Below, piece after piece: positions 36,761-51,704 of a DNA stretch of 64,000 nt; position 1 is the stretch's first letter; every line of letters begins with the position of its first letter. Where the stretch lies: NCBI GenBank assembly GCA_021234155.1, contig JAJEKV010000051.1, positions 6,608,761 through 6,672,760 of the forward strand, read 5' to 3'. The notes beneath the pieces were generated by a model. That model worked only from the letters and a program-made list of their open reading frames with translations. It had not been told where the DNA came from and ran no database searches. This DNA comes from Isoetes taiwanensis (Eukaryota > Streptophyta > Lycopodiopsida > Isoetales > Isoetaceae). The position numbers and the translations under genes are program-made.

Positions 36761-37525
36761 CTAAGGAATTCCTGGTTTATGTAAAATCGGAGGCCACAGT
36801 CTCCAACTGCCCCCTGATGTTGGTTCTGCAGGGCATTCAACTTTGATGGCATCAGTATTTTGTGGTATGATTACTTGCCCATATGCAAGCATGCCAAGTG
36901 TGATATACATAGCAATGTCTGAAGGATAATATTTGCCCCCAACACGAGCCACAAGCTTTTTGTTCATGGCAAAAGATGGATATGTTTTTAAAGCCTTAAA
37001 ATTTTCCAGAGATACCTTCTCACAGTCAAATACTTTGGCAGCCTGGTCAATTCCCATACCTTGCCTTAAGAGATGTCGACATAGAGAAAGCTCAAGACCT
37101 GCAGCAAGCATGGGGGCAAGTTAGTAATAAATAATGAATTGGGCTGTAATAAATAATGAGCAAGTACCACTGTCACATATTTGAACCTCTTTTGATTCTC
37201 CAGAATTAGAACCGCTTTCTGCAGGCCTTGAGTTTTCTGCCGTCTCCACTTTCACAGATTGGGATAAGAGACTTCTAAAAGTATTTTCAGTAGTATTGGC
37301 ATTTGAAACCAAACTAGAACTTACAACATCTTTGACAACAGAGGATTCTACCTCCGTATGCTCAAGCTCAAGTTGTAAACTTGGCTCTAGGTAAACAGAT
37401 TTTTCCATTTCATCTTCAAGGGCAATATTTAATGCAATACCATCATCTAGGCCCACAGCTTCAGCCTGAGACTCATTCCTTGTTCTCTCATCTAGCTCAG
37501 ATATCATGAAACACTCAGAACCCAT
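36761..37525 (-). pseudogene. Lipin / PAH gene fragment (copy 2)
   Basis: Same two-exon fragment as complement(20195..20959), with the same 69-bp intron and the same truncation after SGGSWRLWP. Only two residue differences are visible (HTEVESS for HTGVESS, and ILHKPGIP for ILRKPGIP). The catalytic and N-LIP domains are again missing. Confidence 0.82.
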
Positions 37526-39180
37526 ATGCGTAGAGATCTTACCAGAGCGTAGAGTACTGCTTGATTGCCGAATTCGTATTTTCTAGCAGATTGAACAGAA
37601 ATGAAAGCAGAATTGCATGTGATGACTAAGATTAGGCTCTAAAATTGTCACTGGATTTGTTATTAAAAACGTATGGGAAGCTTCAATTCCCGTAAATTGC
37701 GCAGCCGGCTATTCGCTTTTATTTGGGTCCTCCCAAAGGGTGCCAAGCGAATAAAAGGTATTGATTTGGATTCCTCGCATCATGACGTTTTCCTATCTGA
37801 GACGGCTTTTCCACGTGGCATAGCAAGAGTGGCTGTCGGCTCAGTTCAGTGGCTTCTCTATATGCCACGAAAATATAAGAAATAAAATGAAAATCACGTG
37901 GTCTGATGCTCTTAAGGGATATGCTTTATGTGGCGATAATAGAGTCTATTCGACTCGTAACTAAGGTTCAATTTTTATTGTCCTTCTTATCAGGTGGTTG
38001 GATTGGATTGGAATACCAGCATAGTATTTGTCCTTTTGTTGTAATTGAAGCTTCCGCGTTGGCTTTTGCACCTTATTGTGATGGCCAAAAGAACGTGGAC
38101 CACTAGAACGTTTGGCCAAAAAAATTCCCTTAACTGGTGGTCATTGGACTCGCTTATGCATGCATATGTACAAACCAGCTCGAGAATAAGGAAGAAAGCG
38201 AAATATAGTAAATTATTTACTCGTTTTTTGCACATGTATTTTGTATCATAATTGGGAAACCCTTAGAAGGTGGAATAACACAACCTTCTTATTGTCAAAG
38301 CCATAAGAGCATGAACACCGATCCAAGATTTGTATGTGAGAAAAATATGATATGCCACTTTGATCTTTCTCTATCTAGAATTCATAGTCCTAAATATAGG
38401 GCCTTCTATGGCAAACAAGGAGGTAAAACCTCCATGGTTAGTCGATTTCTAATCCGCATTGTCTTTTGCACTATTATTATTATGGCAAAAAGTAAATGGA
38501 TTAACTTTCTAAAGATGAGGACTAATTTACGCAAGCTAAATTGAACACGTACTAAATACACTATAGAGATGTTTCACTCCAAGCAAGGAAGTGGAATTAA
38601 GTGAAATATCATAATAACATGTTCAACACATTCGAAGAAGGTATTCTATACCGAAACTAGGAAATTCTTAGAAGTTGGACTAGCAGAGTCCTTCTTATAT
38701 AAGGTTAAAGCTTCTATTTTCTCTAAGAAATTTATTGCGAGGCCACTGCAAACATTTCTCTTTACCAGACATTGCGTTCAATCAATATTTGTATGGACTC
38801 AACATTGTGTTAAGTCGGAATAATGTAGATGGAGAGGATGGGCGATTGAAGATGGAGTAATGACATAATTTAGCACATAGTCTAGACTGGTGAATAAATG
38901 ATAAAATAAGGTGACCATTGGGAATGTAGATCTAAAATTTAAGGCAATATTCAACCTCATATACATGCATATAACAAAGAGGTGGTACCTAGGAGCTCTT
39001 GTTATTTTGTGATTGATAGTTTTTGTTCATAACTTTAGTTTTTAAGCAACACTTTGACTACTAAAAGGGCTAAATGAATCACCATATTGACAATGATATG
39101 AATAATAAAGTGCAAAATTATATTTTCCACATATAAAAGAGAACCCCACAATTAATTAATAGGGTGGGGGCCTAGACCCG
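37526..39180. other. Intergenic, counterpart of 20960-22605
   Basis: Same sequence as copy 1 except for a segment at about 38461-38478 (tcttttgcactattatt) that is absent from copy 1. No gene recognised. Confidence 0.4.
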
Positions 39181-39189
39181 ACAGTTTAT

Positions 39190-39400
39190 GTATGGGGATG
39201 GAAGTTGGGAAGCCGATTCGGGGGTCCCGCGACCGGTAAATGGAGCGGGTCCCGAATCGGCGATCCAACTTCATCCCCCACAACATGGCAACAGGGGAGA
39301 AGAAGATTACTGTTCATGACCGGGCCGAGCGAATTGAGGTAGTCGCGTTTCCCATTCCGAAGACGGAATGGGCTCCCCAGTTGCCATGTTGTTGCACACA
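39190..39400. repeat. Hairpin cluster (copy 2)
   Basis: Counterpart of 22606-22822. Here the arms read gattcgggggtcccgcgacc where copy 1 reads gattccagggggtcctgcga, so CAG and CTG sites have become CGG or CCG on both arms. The inner 9-bp stem cccattccg/cggaatggg is unchanged. Confidence 0.75.
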
Positions 39401-40219
39401 GGTGAAGTTTTCCAAGTCACGGAAAGTTCCTACACTAGCTACCAAAGAATAGGGAATACAAAAGTAATAATAGGGGGGCATATTTTGCAATGCGGGTATT
39501 GGCATCGATCCGAGCCATCGGATCATTACTCGGGGACGAGATGAACAACTATATATGTGCTCGTCATTCTTGTGTCTAGTTATCGGCGTCTTGTCACAGC
39601 AGCATCTCTTTCCTTGTCCATTGCTTTCCTCTTCCGTACCCTTTTGCTTCCCTTTGCTTACCTTGCCTGATCCTTTCCAGCCTCTTCCCAAAGTAGCTCA
39701 TGCCACTGTCTCTTTCCGATTCCTCGTTGACGCTTCAAAAGGTTGAACATTTGGATATGTTTAGGGGGAGGGGAGAACTATTTTACGTTGATACTATTAT
39801 AGATAGTTGATGCTTAAAATATAAAGTAAAGGTTATATCAAATGGCTTGGAGCCAAATTTTATACGAACTTCAAGGTTCGCCTATCGGCACGGATTCTTC
39901 AGAGATCGGTCCGGCATATAAGCTGGATCGAACAATATAAAACTAAAGGTGTATGATAAAAATCTAACTGGTGTTATGAGAACTTGTTTTGGATCGATCA
40001 GGTTGAGCTTGGGCTATCGGAGATACGATCAACATTGCTACAGTGATTGGGTCAATCACTTTTTGAACAGTGAAATCACTGTAGCACTCAATGGTCTGTT
40101 AATTTCAAATTATTATATGAACCATTGACATTAGTCTTGCGCTATCTATTCTATCATTTCAATTGACTTGTTTAAACCTCGATTTTGATAATTTTCCCTA
40201 GCTATTTTTCTTCATTGGT

Positions 40220-43200
40220 ATCAGAGCTTTAAGATGTCAACTCGCTTTGGTGCAAATCTGCTAACATCCATTGAGGTTTTCAAGGGTGACAATGGTTTCC
40301 AGATCTGAAAGTAAGGAATAAGGCAGGTACTTGAATTTGAAAATCTATGGTACCTGATAGAAGGAGATAATGCAAGAGTGATGACTTCTGCAACTGAATC
40401 AAGTGAAAGTACAGTTCAGGAATCTGGAGCAGGAGGAGGTAATAGAGCAACTGTAACTTCAAGATGTCATGAACCTACGCAAAAACAAGAAAAATACATG
40501 AAAAATACGCAAGAAATACGGAAGAAATATGCCAAGATCGGCAAAGAATCTGATATATGAACAGGAATCAAGAGTACAATAGCCCGAAGACAAGCAGGAA
40601 CACGAGACAGATGCCTAGAAGGCTCAAGACTGGCGTTGAACTGGAATGGTTCGACAAGAAAGAGGCGCCTCCTTATATATCTAGGCCAACGGTCAGGATC
40701 GCGCCACTCCAATGGATGAGATCGCGCCAAGTGTCGCGCATGCACTTAGGTTCTAAAATATTGTAGAACCTCCTGGAGATAGTCCCACATATGAGGAAGA
40801 CGTGAAGGATTGTCTTCAACAAATGTTGGTAGCGCACTTGGCAAGGGTGTGTGACTCGCAACTGGAAGGTTGCGAAGTTTAAACCCCTCGCCTTGTGCAA
40901 CTACCCGCTTGGCCGTGTGGACGACCATCTTTTGTACACACGCAGTATAATGTTCGTATGATGTGAATATCCGTATGGTCGTCACACCATCCCCCTCCTA
41001 CGACGGCAATGAGTCCTCGGAGCTAGGGCCGGAGTACTCAAACTTGGCTTATCCGGGTAACGTCGGTGGAACTCCGCAATTTTATCAGGAGCATTACTCA
41101 GATTCTCGGCAGGCTCCCAGGTTCTATCACTTGGCGAGTAATCTTCCCAATCGACAACGTAATACAATCGCCGATTTAAGAAACTTGGAGTCCAGAATCT
41201 CTCAAACCTCGAACTCCTCATAATCATCAATTTTTACTGGTGGCGGCGGCAGAGGAACGCGATCTGGGAAAGTATTGATTGTGTAGGGCTCCAATAGAGA
41301 AACATAAAATACTGGATGAAGCCAAACAACTGGAGGGAGCTCGAGCCGGAATGCCACATTGCTGATCTGGGCCGTGATCCGGTAAGGACCAAGACGATGA
41401 TAGTCAAGCTTATTGCAGGGACGTGAGGTAGGGAGGTCCCTACGAAGAAGCCAGACAAGGTCACCAACGTAAAACTTAGGAGCTTCCTGCCGAGACAAAT
41501 CAGCATAATGCCGATAGCGTTCCTATGCTCAGTGAAGATGATGTTGAAGATCTGATTGAAGAGCCTGGAGTTTCTCAAGTCGAGACTCAGCACTAGGATT
41601 GACTGAGTCACCGCCAGCGATGCTAAGGGACCAACGAGGATGCTGACCAGAGTTTAGAAAGAATGGAGTCTGGCCAGTGGAAGCATTTACTGAGTTATTA
41701 TAGGCAAATTCAGCTAGTGGAAGATAATCGGCCCAATCATCTTGCTGATAACTGATAAAACACCTTAAATATTGCTGCAGAGTCTTATTAGTGCGCTCCG
41801 CCTGCCCATTACTTTCTAGATGATGACCAGATGTCAGTGAGCAGTCGATATGCAATAATTCCAAAAGCCGCGTCCAAAAAACCTGCAACGAACTGTGGTC
41901 CACGATCGCTGACGATAGTATCAGGCAAGCCGTAAAGTCTGACTACTTCGCGAAGAAGAAGATCCGTTGTTTCCTCACTGGTGATAGGTGATGTTGCAGG
42001 GAATAAAATGAGCCATCTTAGAGAAACGATCAACGACAACCGTGATGGCATCATAACTCCGAGAGACTGGCAATTCCGGGATAAAGTCTATAGAAATGCT
42101 CTTCCAAGGTCCATTTGGTACCGGGAGTGGCTGAAGAAGGCCATGAGGAAGATGCCTTGGAACCTTGGCTCGACAGCAGATGTCACATGATCGAATAAAA
42201 TCTTCGACAGAGCGACGAAGCCCAGGCCACCAATACTCCCGACTAATAAGTTCAAGAGTCTTGGCTACTCCAAAGTGTCCGGCCATAGGTGAATCATGGC
42301 AAGTCTAGAGAACCCAAAGCCTAGAAGCACCATCTGGCACATACAAAAGTCCTGGAACAAGAGTCCATCTCGAACCTCAAAACGATCATAGTCTGATCGC
42401 ATTTGCTGAGAAGATGATGCAGAGCCAAGGTGTGAGAATACATCTTGAGCCAATGGATCGGAAGGCAGAGATGCTCGAACAGACTCCAACAAGGCCGTAT
42501 CCTAAGGCCTCTCGAACAAAGTGAGGGCCATAAGCTGGAACCGATCAGGCCCTAGAATATTCTGTGATTGCTGGTCAAATGCAGGATCACCTAGCTTGGG
42601 CTGAAGATAGGAGCATCGAGACAAGGCATCAGGCTTCCCTTGGAGGGATCCAGGACGGTACTTGATCATGAAATCAATCCGAGATAATACTTGAGTATGC
42701 CACCGGGCCTGGCGACGGTTGAGCATTCGAGCAAACTGAAAATACTCTAAATTTCGATGATCTGTGTAGACTGTGACCTTATAAGGAGATCCTTCCAGGA
42801 AATGTCTCCACTCCTCGAAAGAATCCACTATCACCAACAACTTCTTGTCATAAATGGGATAGTTGATTTCGCAGCCCTCAAACTTTCGTGGAGTGATAAG
42901 TTTATTGGATGCAATTCATGGTCATCCCTCCCGCGGACAGATCCCACCAAGCGCAAAATCAGAAGCATTTGCCTCGACAATATAGGGGCGCAAAGGATCT
43001 GCATGAGCAAGAACTGGCATCGTGGTAAAAGCATGCTTCAGGGTAACGAAAGCAGATGCCGCTTCCACAGTCCATTCAAATGGCACATCCTTAACCGTGA
43101 GGCGTGTCAAAGAAAGGGCAATCTCTGAATAATCCCGAATGAAACGCCGATAGAAATTGGCAAACTCAAAAAAACACTGAACATCTCGAACGGATGAAGG

Positions 43201-45577
43201 TGTTTGCCACTCCAGAATAGTGATGACCTTTTCGAGGTCCATAGAGACTCCATGTGGAGTGATGCGATAGCCAAGGAACTCCATATTATCCTGCTCGAAC
43301 TGACACTTCTCAAGTTTGGCATATAACCCATGCTCACGAAGCTTCTAAAGGACATGTCGAACATGCCTCTCATGTTCTTCGAGAGTCTTAGAATAACTAA
43401 GAATATCATCCAAATAGATGATAACAAAAGTGTCTAAGAACTCTCGAAAAATATCATTGACCATATGCTGGAATACTGCCGGAGCATTGGTAAATCCAAA
43501 CGGCATAACTGCGTACTCAAAATGGCCATACCGAAAATTTAAAGGTTGTTTTCCACTCATCACCCTCCCGGAACCGAATAAGATTGTAGGCACCCCGAAG
43601 ATCAATCTTCGTAAAATAATGCACACCTTGGAGTATCTCTAAAGCATGCAGTGAAAGCAGCAAAATCTTGAAACCCTGGGGCTCCTTTCTCCAATAAAGG
43701 AGCAAACCAACTTAGAGCTGGCCCCGTGAGAAGAGAACCAATCAGCCCCACTTGTTCTTGGGCCGGGATATCTATGAGGATGGAGCTGAATCACAAGCCC
43801 GACTGATTCAAAAAATCAGCGGAGTTTGGACCGAAAAGCCGCCAAACTTCTCTCGGCAGGCTGATCTTAGGCTCTGATAGCCTCAATCCTAAGCTAGAAG
43901 CAGATTCATGTGAATCAATACGTTCTTTAAGCTCTTTATTGTCCAACTGCAACTGCTGGCATACTTGAACAAACTGCTGGACCTGCTGTAATAAAGTCGA
44001 AATCTCCTCCATAGATATAAAATCACCAAATATGAGTAAAAAATGCTTAGGATCAGAGCAGGCAAGAACCGGTAACGGATAACTGTCATGAATCTACACA
44101 AAAACGAGGAAAATACGTGGAAAATATGCAAGAAATACGGAAGAAATATGCCAAGATCGGCAAAGAATCTGATATATGAACAGTCAAGAGTACAATAGCC
44201 CGAAGGCAAGCAGGAACATGAGACAGATGCCTAGAAGGCTCAAGATTGGCGTCGAACCGGAATGGTTCGACAAGAAAGAGGTGCCTCCTTATATATCTAG
44301 GCTAACGGTCAGGATCGCCCCACTCCAATGGATGAGATCGCGCCAAGTGTCGCGCATGCATTTACTAGAATATTCTAGAACCTCCTGGAGATAGTCCCAC
44401 ATATGATGAAGACGTGAAGGAATATCTTCAACAAATGTTAGTAGTGCACTTGGCAAGGGTGTGTGACTTGCAACTGGAAGGTTTTGAGTTCAAATCCTGT
44501 CTTGTGCAACTACCCTTTTGCATCTGTGTGACGACCATCTTTTGTACATACGAGTATAATGTTCGTATAATGCGAATATCCATATGGTCGTCACACAAGA
44601 TTAACAATAGGACTAGTTGATGAATTGAAGGTTATGGAGGCACAGACGATCATTACAAGGTTGGAGCCGCAATTAAACTGAAGTTACGATGAATCCTAAA
44701 GAGATGTGGGAAACAACATTAGATGCTTTAATTGTGATGGCAAAGGCCATGTGGCGCAAGCTGTCCTAGTCCAAAAGGGACTTCAGAAAAGGAAAAAGGA
44801 ATGGAAAGGTTTCAAATTTACGAGGTACTTTGGCAAGAGCAAATACCAGGTTCAGAGAAAGAAATCCTGAGATCAATGTAGTTGAGACTAACACTAGTGA
44901 AGAAGAAGAAGTTGATGAGACAACTGAGGTAAATCCTGATCAGATTCTGTCTGTTTCAAATGATTTAAACAAGAAGCATAACAAATTTATGATCTTAGAT
45001 TCGAGAGCTGAAAAAACAGTAACTTGTGACTCGAGCTTGCTCAAGGAGTGCAAAGGAAATGGAGCTGGACATGTGTAATTAGGAGATAGCGCCCTGCAAA
45101 AGATCGAAGACTCCTTTTAGATGGAAAAGCAGTAAAACTTAGAGAAGTGCTTTGTGTTCCTGGTTAGTAAGAAACTTGATTTCTATTTGCCAATTGGTAG
45201 ACCTTGTGTACAAGGTTGTATTTGAAAGACTTGAATATAAAATCTTTCTCAATAATAAAATTAAATTTATTGGCAAAAGAGTTAAAAATTTGTTTAGACT
45301 TGATTATGAGCAACCTTTCAGCTTGAATAGTGTTGAATGTGTCTCTTCGAAAACTTGGCATACTCGATTATGTTTGCTAATGTAGAAGTGCTGGCAGAGA
45401 AAGGATTAATGTCTGCAAAAAAGGAAGAAAAAAATGCTATGTGGAGGATGTATTCTTGACAAGCAAACAAGGCTGCCATTCGAAAGAACTACAAAAAGAG
45501 CTAAAAGAATTTTAGATCTTGTTCATACAGATCTTTGTGATCTAGGCATTTCTGGAAAAATGAAGACTAAGGTAAAT
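40220..45577 (+). mobile_element. Old Ty1/copia fossil with nested gypsy (copy 2)
   Basis: Same element as 23646-28992: primer-binding site tggtatcagagc just after 40214, gag start, interruption by gypsy at 40465-44595, then the zinc-knuckle region, protease-region (about 44990-45080) and GAG-pre-integrase segment (CGGCILDKQTRLPFERTT, about 45437-45550) up to the LINE junction near 45578. The 5' LTR is probably about 39806-40212. Broken, with many breaks; no 3' half is visible. Confidence 0.8.
40465..44595 (-). mobile_element. Ty3/gypsy chromovirus inserted in copia (copy 2)
   Basis: LTRs 40465-40986 and 44084-44595; target duplication CAAGA at 40460-40464 and 44596-44600, identical to copy 1. 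Parts: gag-like 43791-44012, reverse transcriptase about 43345-43626 (IIYLDDIL), RT/RNase H 42502-43284, integrase with a GHFGVAKTLELISREYWWPG zinc-finger-type start (about 41529-42286), chromodomain 40982-41230. The integrase reads better here than in copy 1. The element is broken, with multiple breaks. Confidence 0.93.
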
Positions 45578-47482
45578 ATGGCAGGATCTTCTGGGAAACA
45601 GTTTGATACCGAGGATAAAGAGTGGACTCAAATTTTCTGGCTGGAGAACCGGAAGGATAAGGCATGGAAGCTATTAAAGGAGATCTACGCCGGATTCGAG
45701 ATTATCAAGGACCAACAGAGGGCTGCTGCCTTTTGCATGGGGGTCCACGAGGAAGCAGGAATCTGGGCATGTAAGGAGAAAATGGAGACTATTGACAGGG
45801 ACTATAGGGAAGGCAGATCAAATGACAGGGATTGGGTCTGGAACATGCTGGGATTCGTGTAGGAAATGGGTAACACCTTATATATATTGATCACTGTCAA
45901 ACAGGCCCATACTAAGTCGGATTGTTGTAGCCTGAAGAATAGCATTTTTTGATCTTTCATGGATGAGATGCTGGCAAAAGTGAAAGGTCTGATTATTCAA
46001 TAGGATGGCTTGAAGGAAACATCCAAGACCAGCATCCGGCTTATTAGGAGGTGGGAAGGGGCAGAGGATAACGTTATTAAGAGGCATAGAAAATCTTTTA
46101 AGGCAGGATTGAAGACCGACGAGCCTCTGAATGACATCTCTACCTCGTTGGAGGTTTACCAGATGAGACTTAAAATGAGCGCTAAGAATTGCAAGATCAA
46201 AGACAGTAACGGGTTCTTCAACCCAGCAGAGGTGGACTATTGTGATTGCGGTAACTGCAATGAAGTAAAGCTCTCCGCGCTTAACATAACGAAAACCAAA
46301 GTTGGAGAGAACAAAATTTGCAATACCATCTCGGTGATAGGCAAAAGCTACAAGGCAAAAGGTTTGAACTCCCCTCTCTCTTATAAGAATATTCTAATGA
46401 AAAGTCATACTTTGGATTATTCTCCAATTGGTTCTGGCAGTCAGAATGTTCTAAATGGGGACTTCATTGATCTCTATGATATTTTGGATTCTTCTGCTAC
46501 TGACATATTTTTCAGGAAAGCTATCTTATTCACTTCCTGCGGAATTGTCCCTCTCAGGGAGAGGTCAAAATGTGGATAACCAAATCCCAACACATCCCCA
46601 TCCTCTCTATTTTGAAGCTTGACAGTAAAACTTTTCAGGTTGTATGCGGAGATGAGGTTTGTGTTAATTACATTCTTAAAAGGAAGTTAGATATGATCAG
46701 TAATTCGCCATTTTACATCATGAGATGGACCCCTTGATTTCATTCCGGGAAGGAAGATGTGATCCAAAGTATTACCTGGATTTCCTTCCCTAATCTTCTC
46801 CCTGCTTTTTGGACTCGGACTCATTTGACTTTTATTTCCAAGACCTTGGGGGAAGTTATTGAGGTTAATATTCCTCGAACTAACCACCCCTCAGTATGCA
46901 TATCCAAGCCGATCCATTCTGCATGGAAGAAGAATTTCAAGATCGGAATTAGGGAAGAGGGCTTCATGGACCTTCAAGTCAATTACATCAAGACTCATGT
47001 GCCTGACCCTAATCCTAAGGGCAAGGAGCATGTTCAGTAGCAAAGTCTTAAGCACGTATGGATTACAAAGCATAACAAGGTGGAGAAAGGTGAGTGTAGT
47101 ACAACCATTGATAATAAGATGGTGAACGAGTCTGGGCTGAATGATATCACCACCATCAACTCTCACTACCAGGTTCATCAGGACGATCAGACTAAGGTTA
47201 TCATCGATGAAGGTATGGTGATTATAATTAAGAACATTAATTTTTCTATCAGAATTGATACAGGAGACATCATTCTCTCTATGCCAAGGCTTCCTGACTA
47301 GGCTTCTGATCTCGAGCAAAAGATCGAAGAACTCTTAGACGCAGAAGAAAAGGGTTGGAATTTGGTTGACAGAAAAAAGGGTAGGGGTAAAAAGAAACTC
47401 TACACAGGTATTAATGGATAAGAAGATTAATTGTATTATCTGGAATCTTCAGGATATAAATAATACTATTAAATCGACGATC
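45578..47482 (+). mobile_element. LINE (L1-type) ORF1 with DUF4283-like domain and ORF2 start (copy 2)
   Basis: ORF1 begins at MAGSSGKQFD (45578), right where the copia fossil stops. The frame passes through segments at 45578-45862, about 46010-46579, 46580-47040 and 47080-47301. The middle reads FYIMRWTP, then ITWISFPNLLPAFWTRTHL and NHPSVCISKPIHSAWKK, which fits the DUF4283 region of plant L1 ORF1 proteins (RNA binding before target-primed reverse transcription). ORF2 starts at 47414 as MDKKINCIIWNLQDIN, resembling the usual endonuclease start, and is cut off within about 70 bp. Frame changes near 45860, 46580 and 46735, and loss of nearly all of ORF2, make it inactive. Confidence 0.78.
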
Positions 47483-47519
47483 AAGATTGAGATCAATGTG
47501 GACCGTAGGATCATCCCCT

Positions 47520-47655
47520 CATCTCAACTGACGATCTAGATGCACCCAAATATGTCAATCTCCACCAGCCAATCTAGATCGTCCACCCCATCTCAACTGA
47601 CAGTCTAGATCACCCCAAATATTGTTAATCTCCACCAGGCAACCTAGGCCACCCA
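47520..47655. repeat. 69-bp tandem duplication (copy 2)
   Basis: Units at 47520-47588 and 47589-47655, each beginning catctcaactga and containing tctagat and aatctccacca. It replaces ORF2 of the preceding LINE and is not coding. Confidence 0.85.
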
Positions 47656-48081
47656 TCTGGGCCTTCGACGGCCAGGATCGCAAATTGTATAAGCAAATGC
47701 GAGCCTAATGTAAACATATATATAGTGATACACTATGTCTGGACTGTAAAAACCAAGTCGTTATTAGTTGTGATCCTGAATAGTGTAGGGATCCAATTGC
47801 AAGAATTATGGCTAAAGAAGCTGATGAAGGTGAGAATTCTTGAGGTCCACCTAGTTGGCTTAGCTCGAAATTCCCAAATTGTAATATTCTCTCTAAATAA
47901 TTAAGTCATGCTTATGGGGGATATGAAGCAGAAAGTGCAGAGGGCAGGGTTTAAGGGTTGGGTCGAATTGGGCGTAGAGATAGGTTTACAAAAAATTGGG
48001 ACTGATTTCATGTTTTTTGTTTGCTTCATTCGGTCATCCGATCTTATTTTTTGGCAGTTTAGTGTTTCTGAGGTTTTTTCC

Positions 48082-51041
<2,960 letters not shown>

Positions 51042-51304
51042 ATTTTCAAACTAATCCTTTGGATATGTCTACCACTTCCTATCTTTTTCCAACTAGTTTC
51101 TTTGCATCATTGATATTTGGCATTATAAAATATGTTGTTTTATATTAATACGGCAATGGTTTTTTTGGAACAGTTTTTCATAAATAAGAAAACTAGCCTT
51201 GGATGAAGAAGATTCTAAGGAATCTTTTGTAATCCAAAGGCTCAAAAACAATATCAATGTCTTTAATATTGATGGTAATTATAGATAAAAGAAGACTACA
51301 AAGA

Positions 51305-51704
51305 TGAATTATCGACCCTTTTTGGCTTGTTCATAGATGAATTTAAAGAATGGTTAATTAGGAACGGAGGAAGAGAATTACTACGTGGGTCAATATGTGA
51401 TTCAGGTTCTTCTTTATGCTCATGATGTGTTCTCCTCTCTAGAACAGAAGAAGGGCTACAAAGGCAGCTTCGAATCTTAGAATTATTTTATCACAGAGAG
51501 GTATGAAAGTAAATAAAGCTAAGACAAAAGTGATGGTAGTGGGAAAGAGGCAAAAGGTGACGTTACGCATTGATGGGATGAACTCGTGCAGGTCCATCAA
51601 TATAAGTACTTGGGCCTGGAATGTACAGATGACTGTAATAGGAATGAGGTTGTAAATAAGCAGATAGCTGGGGGTATGTGCGCATTATACTCTACTATGA
51701 CTTT
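51305..51704 (+). mobile_element. RTE-like LINE reverse-transcriptase remnant, 5' part
   Basis: The plus strand reads LSTLFGLFIDEFKEWLIRNG, then LLYAHDV (51409-51428, in place of the catalytic YADD), then LSRTEEGLQRQLRILELF, VQVHQYKYLGLECTDDCN and EVVNKQIAGGMCALYSTMT. This is the palm and thumb region of an RTE-like LINE. The catalytic Asp-Asp pair is changed to His-Asp and several frame changes occur, so it is dead. The sequence stops at the target duplication of the copia element and continues at 57258. Confidence 0.75.
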
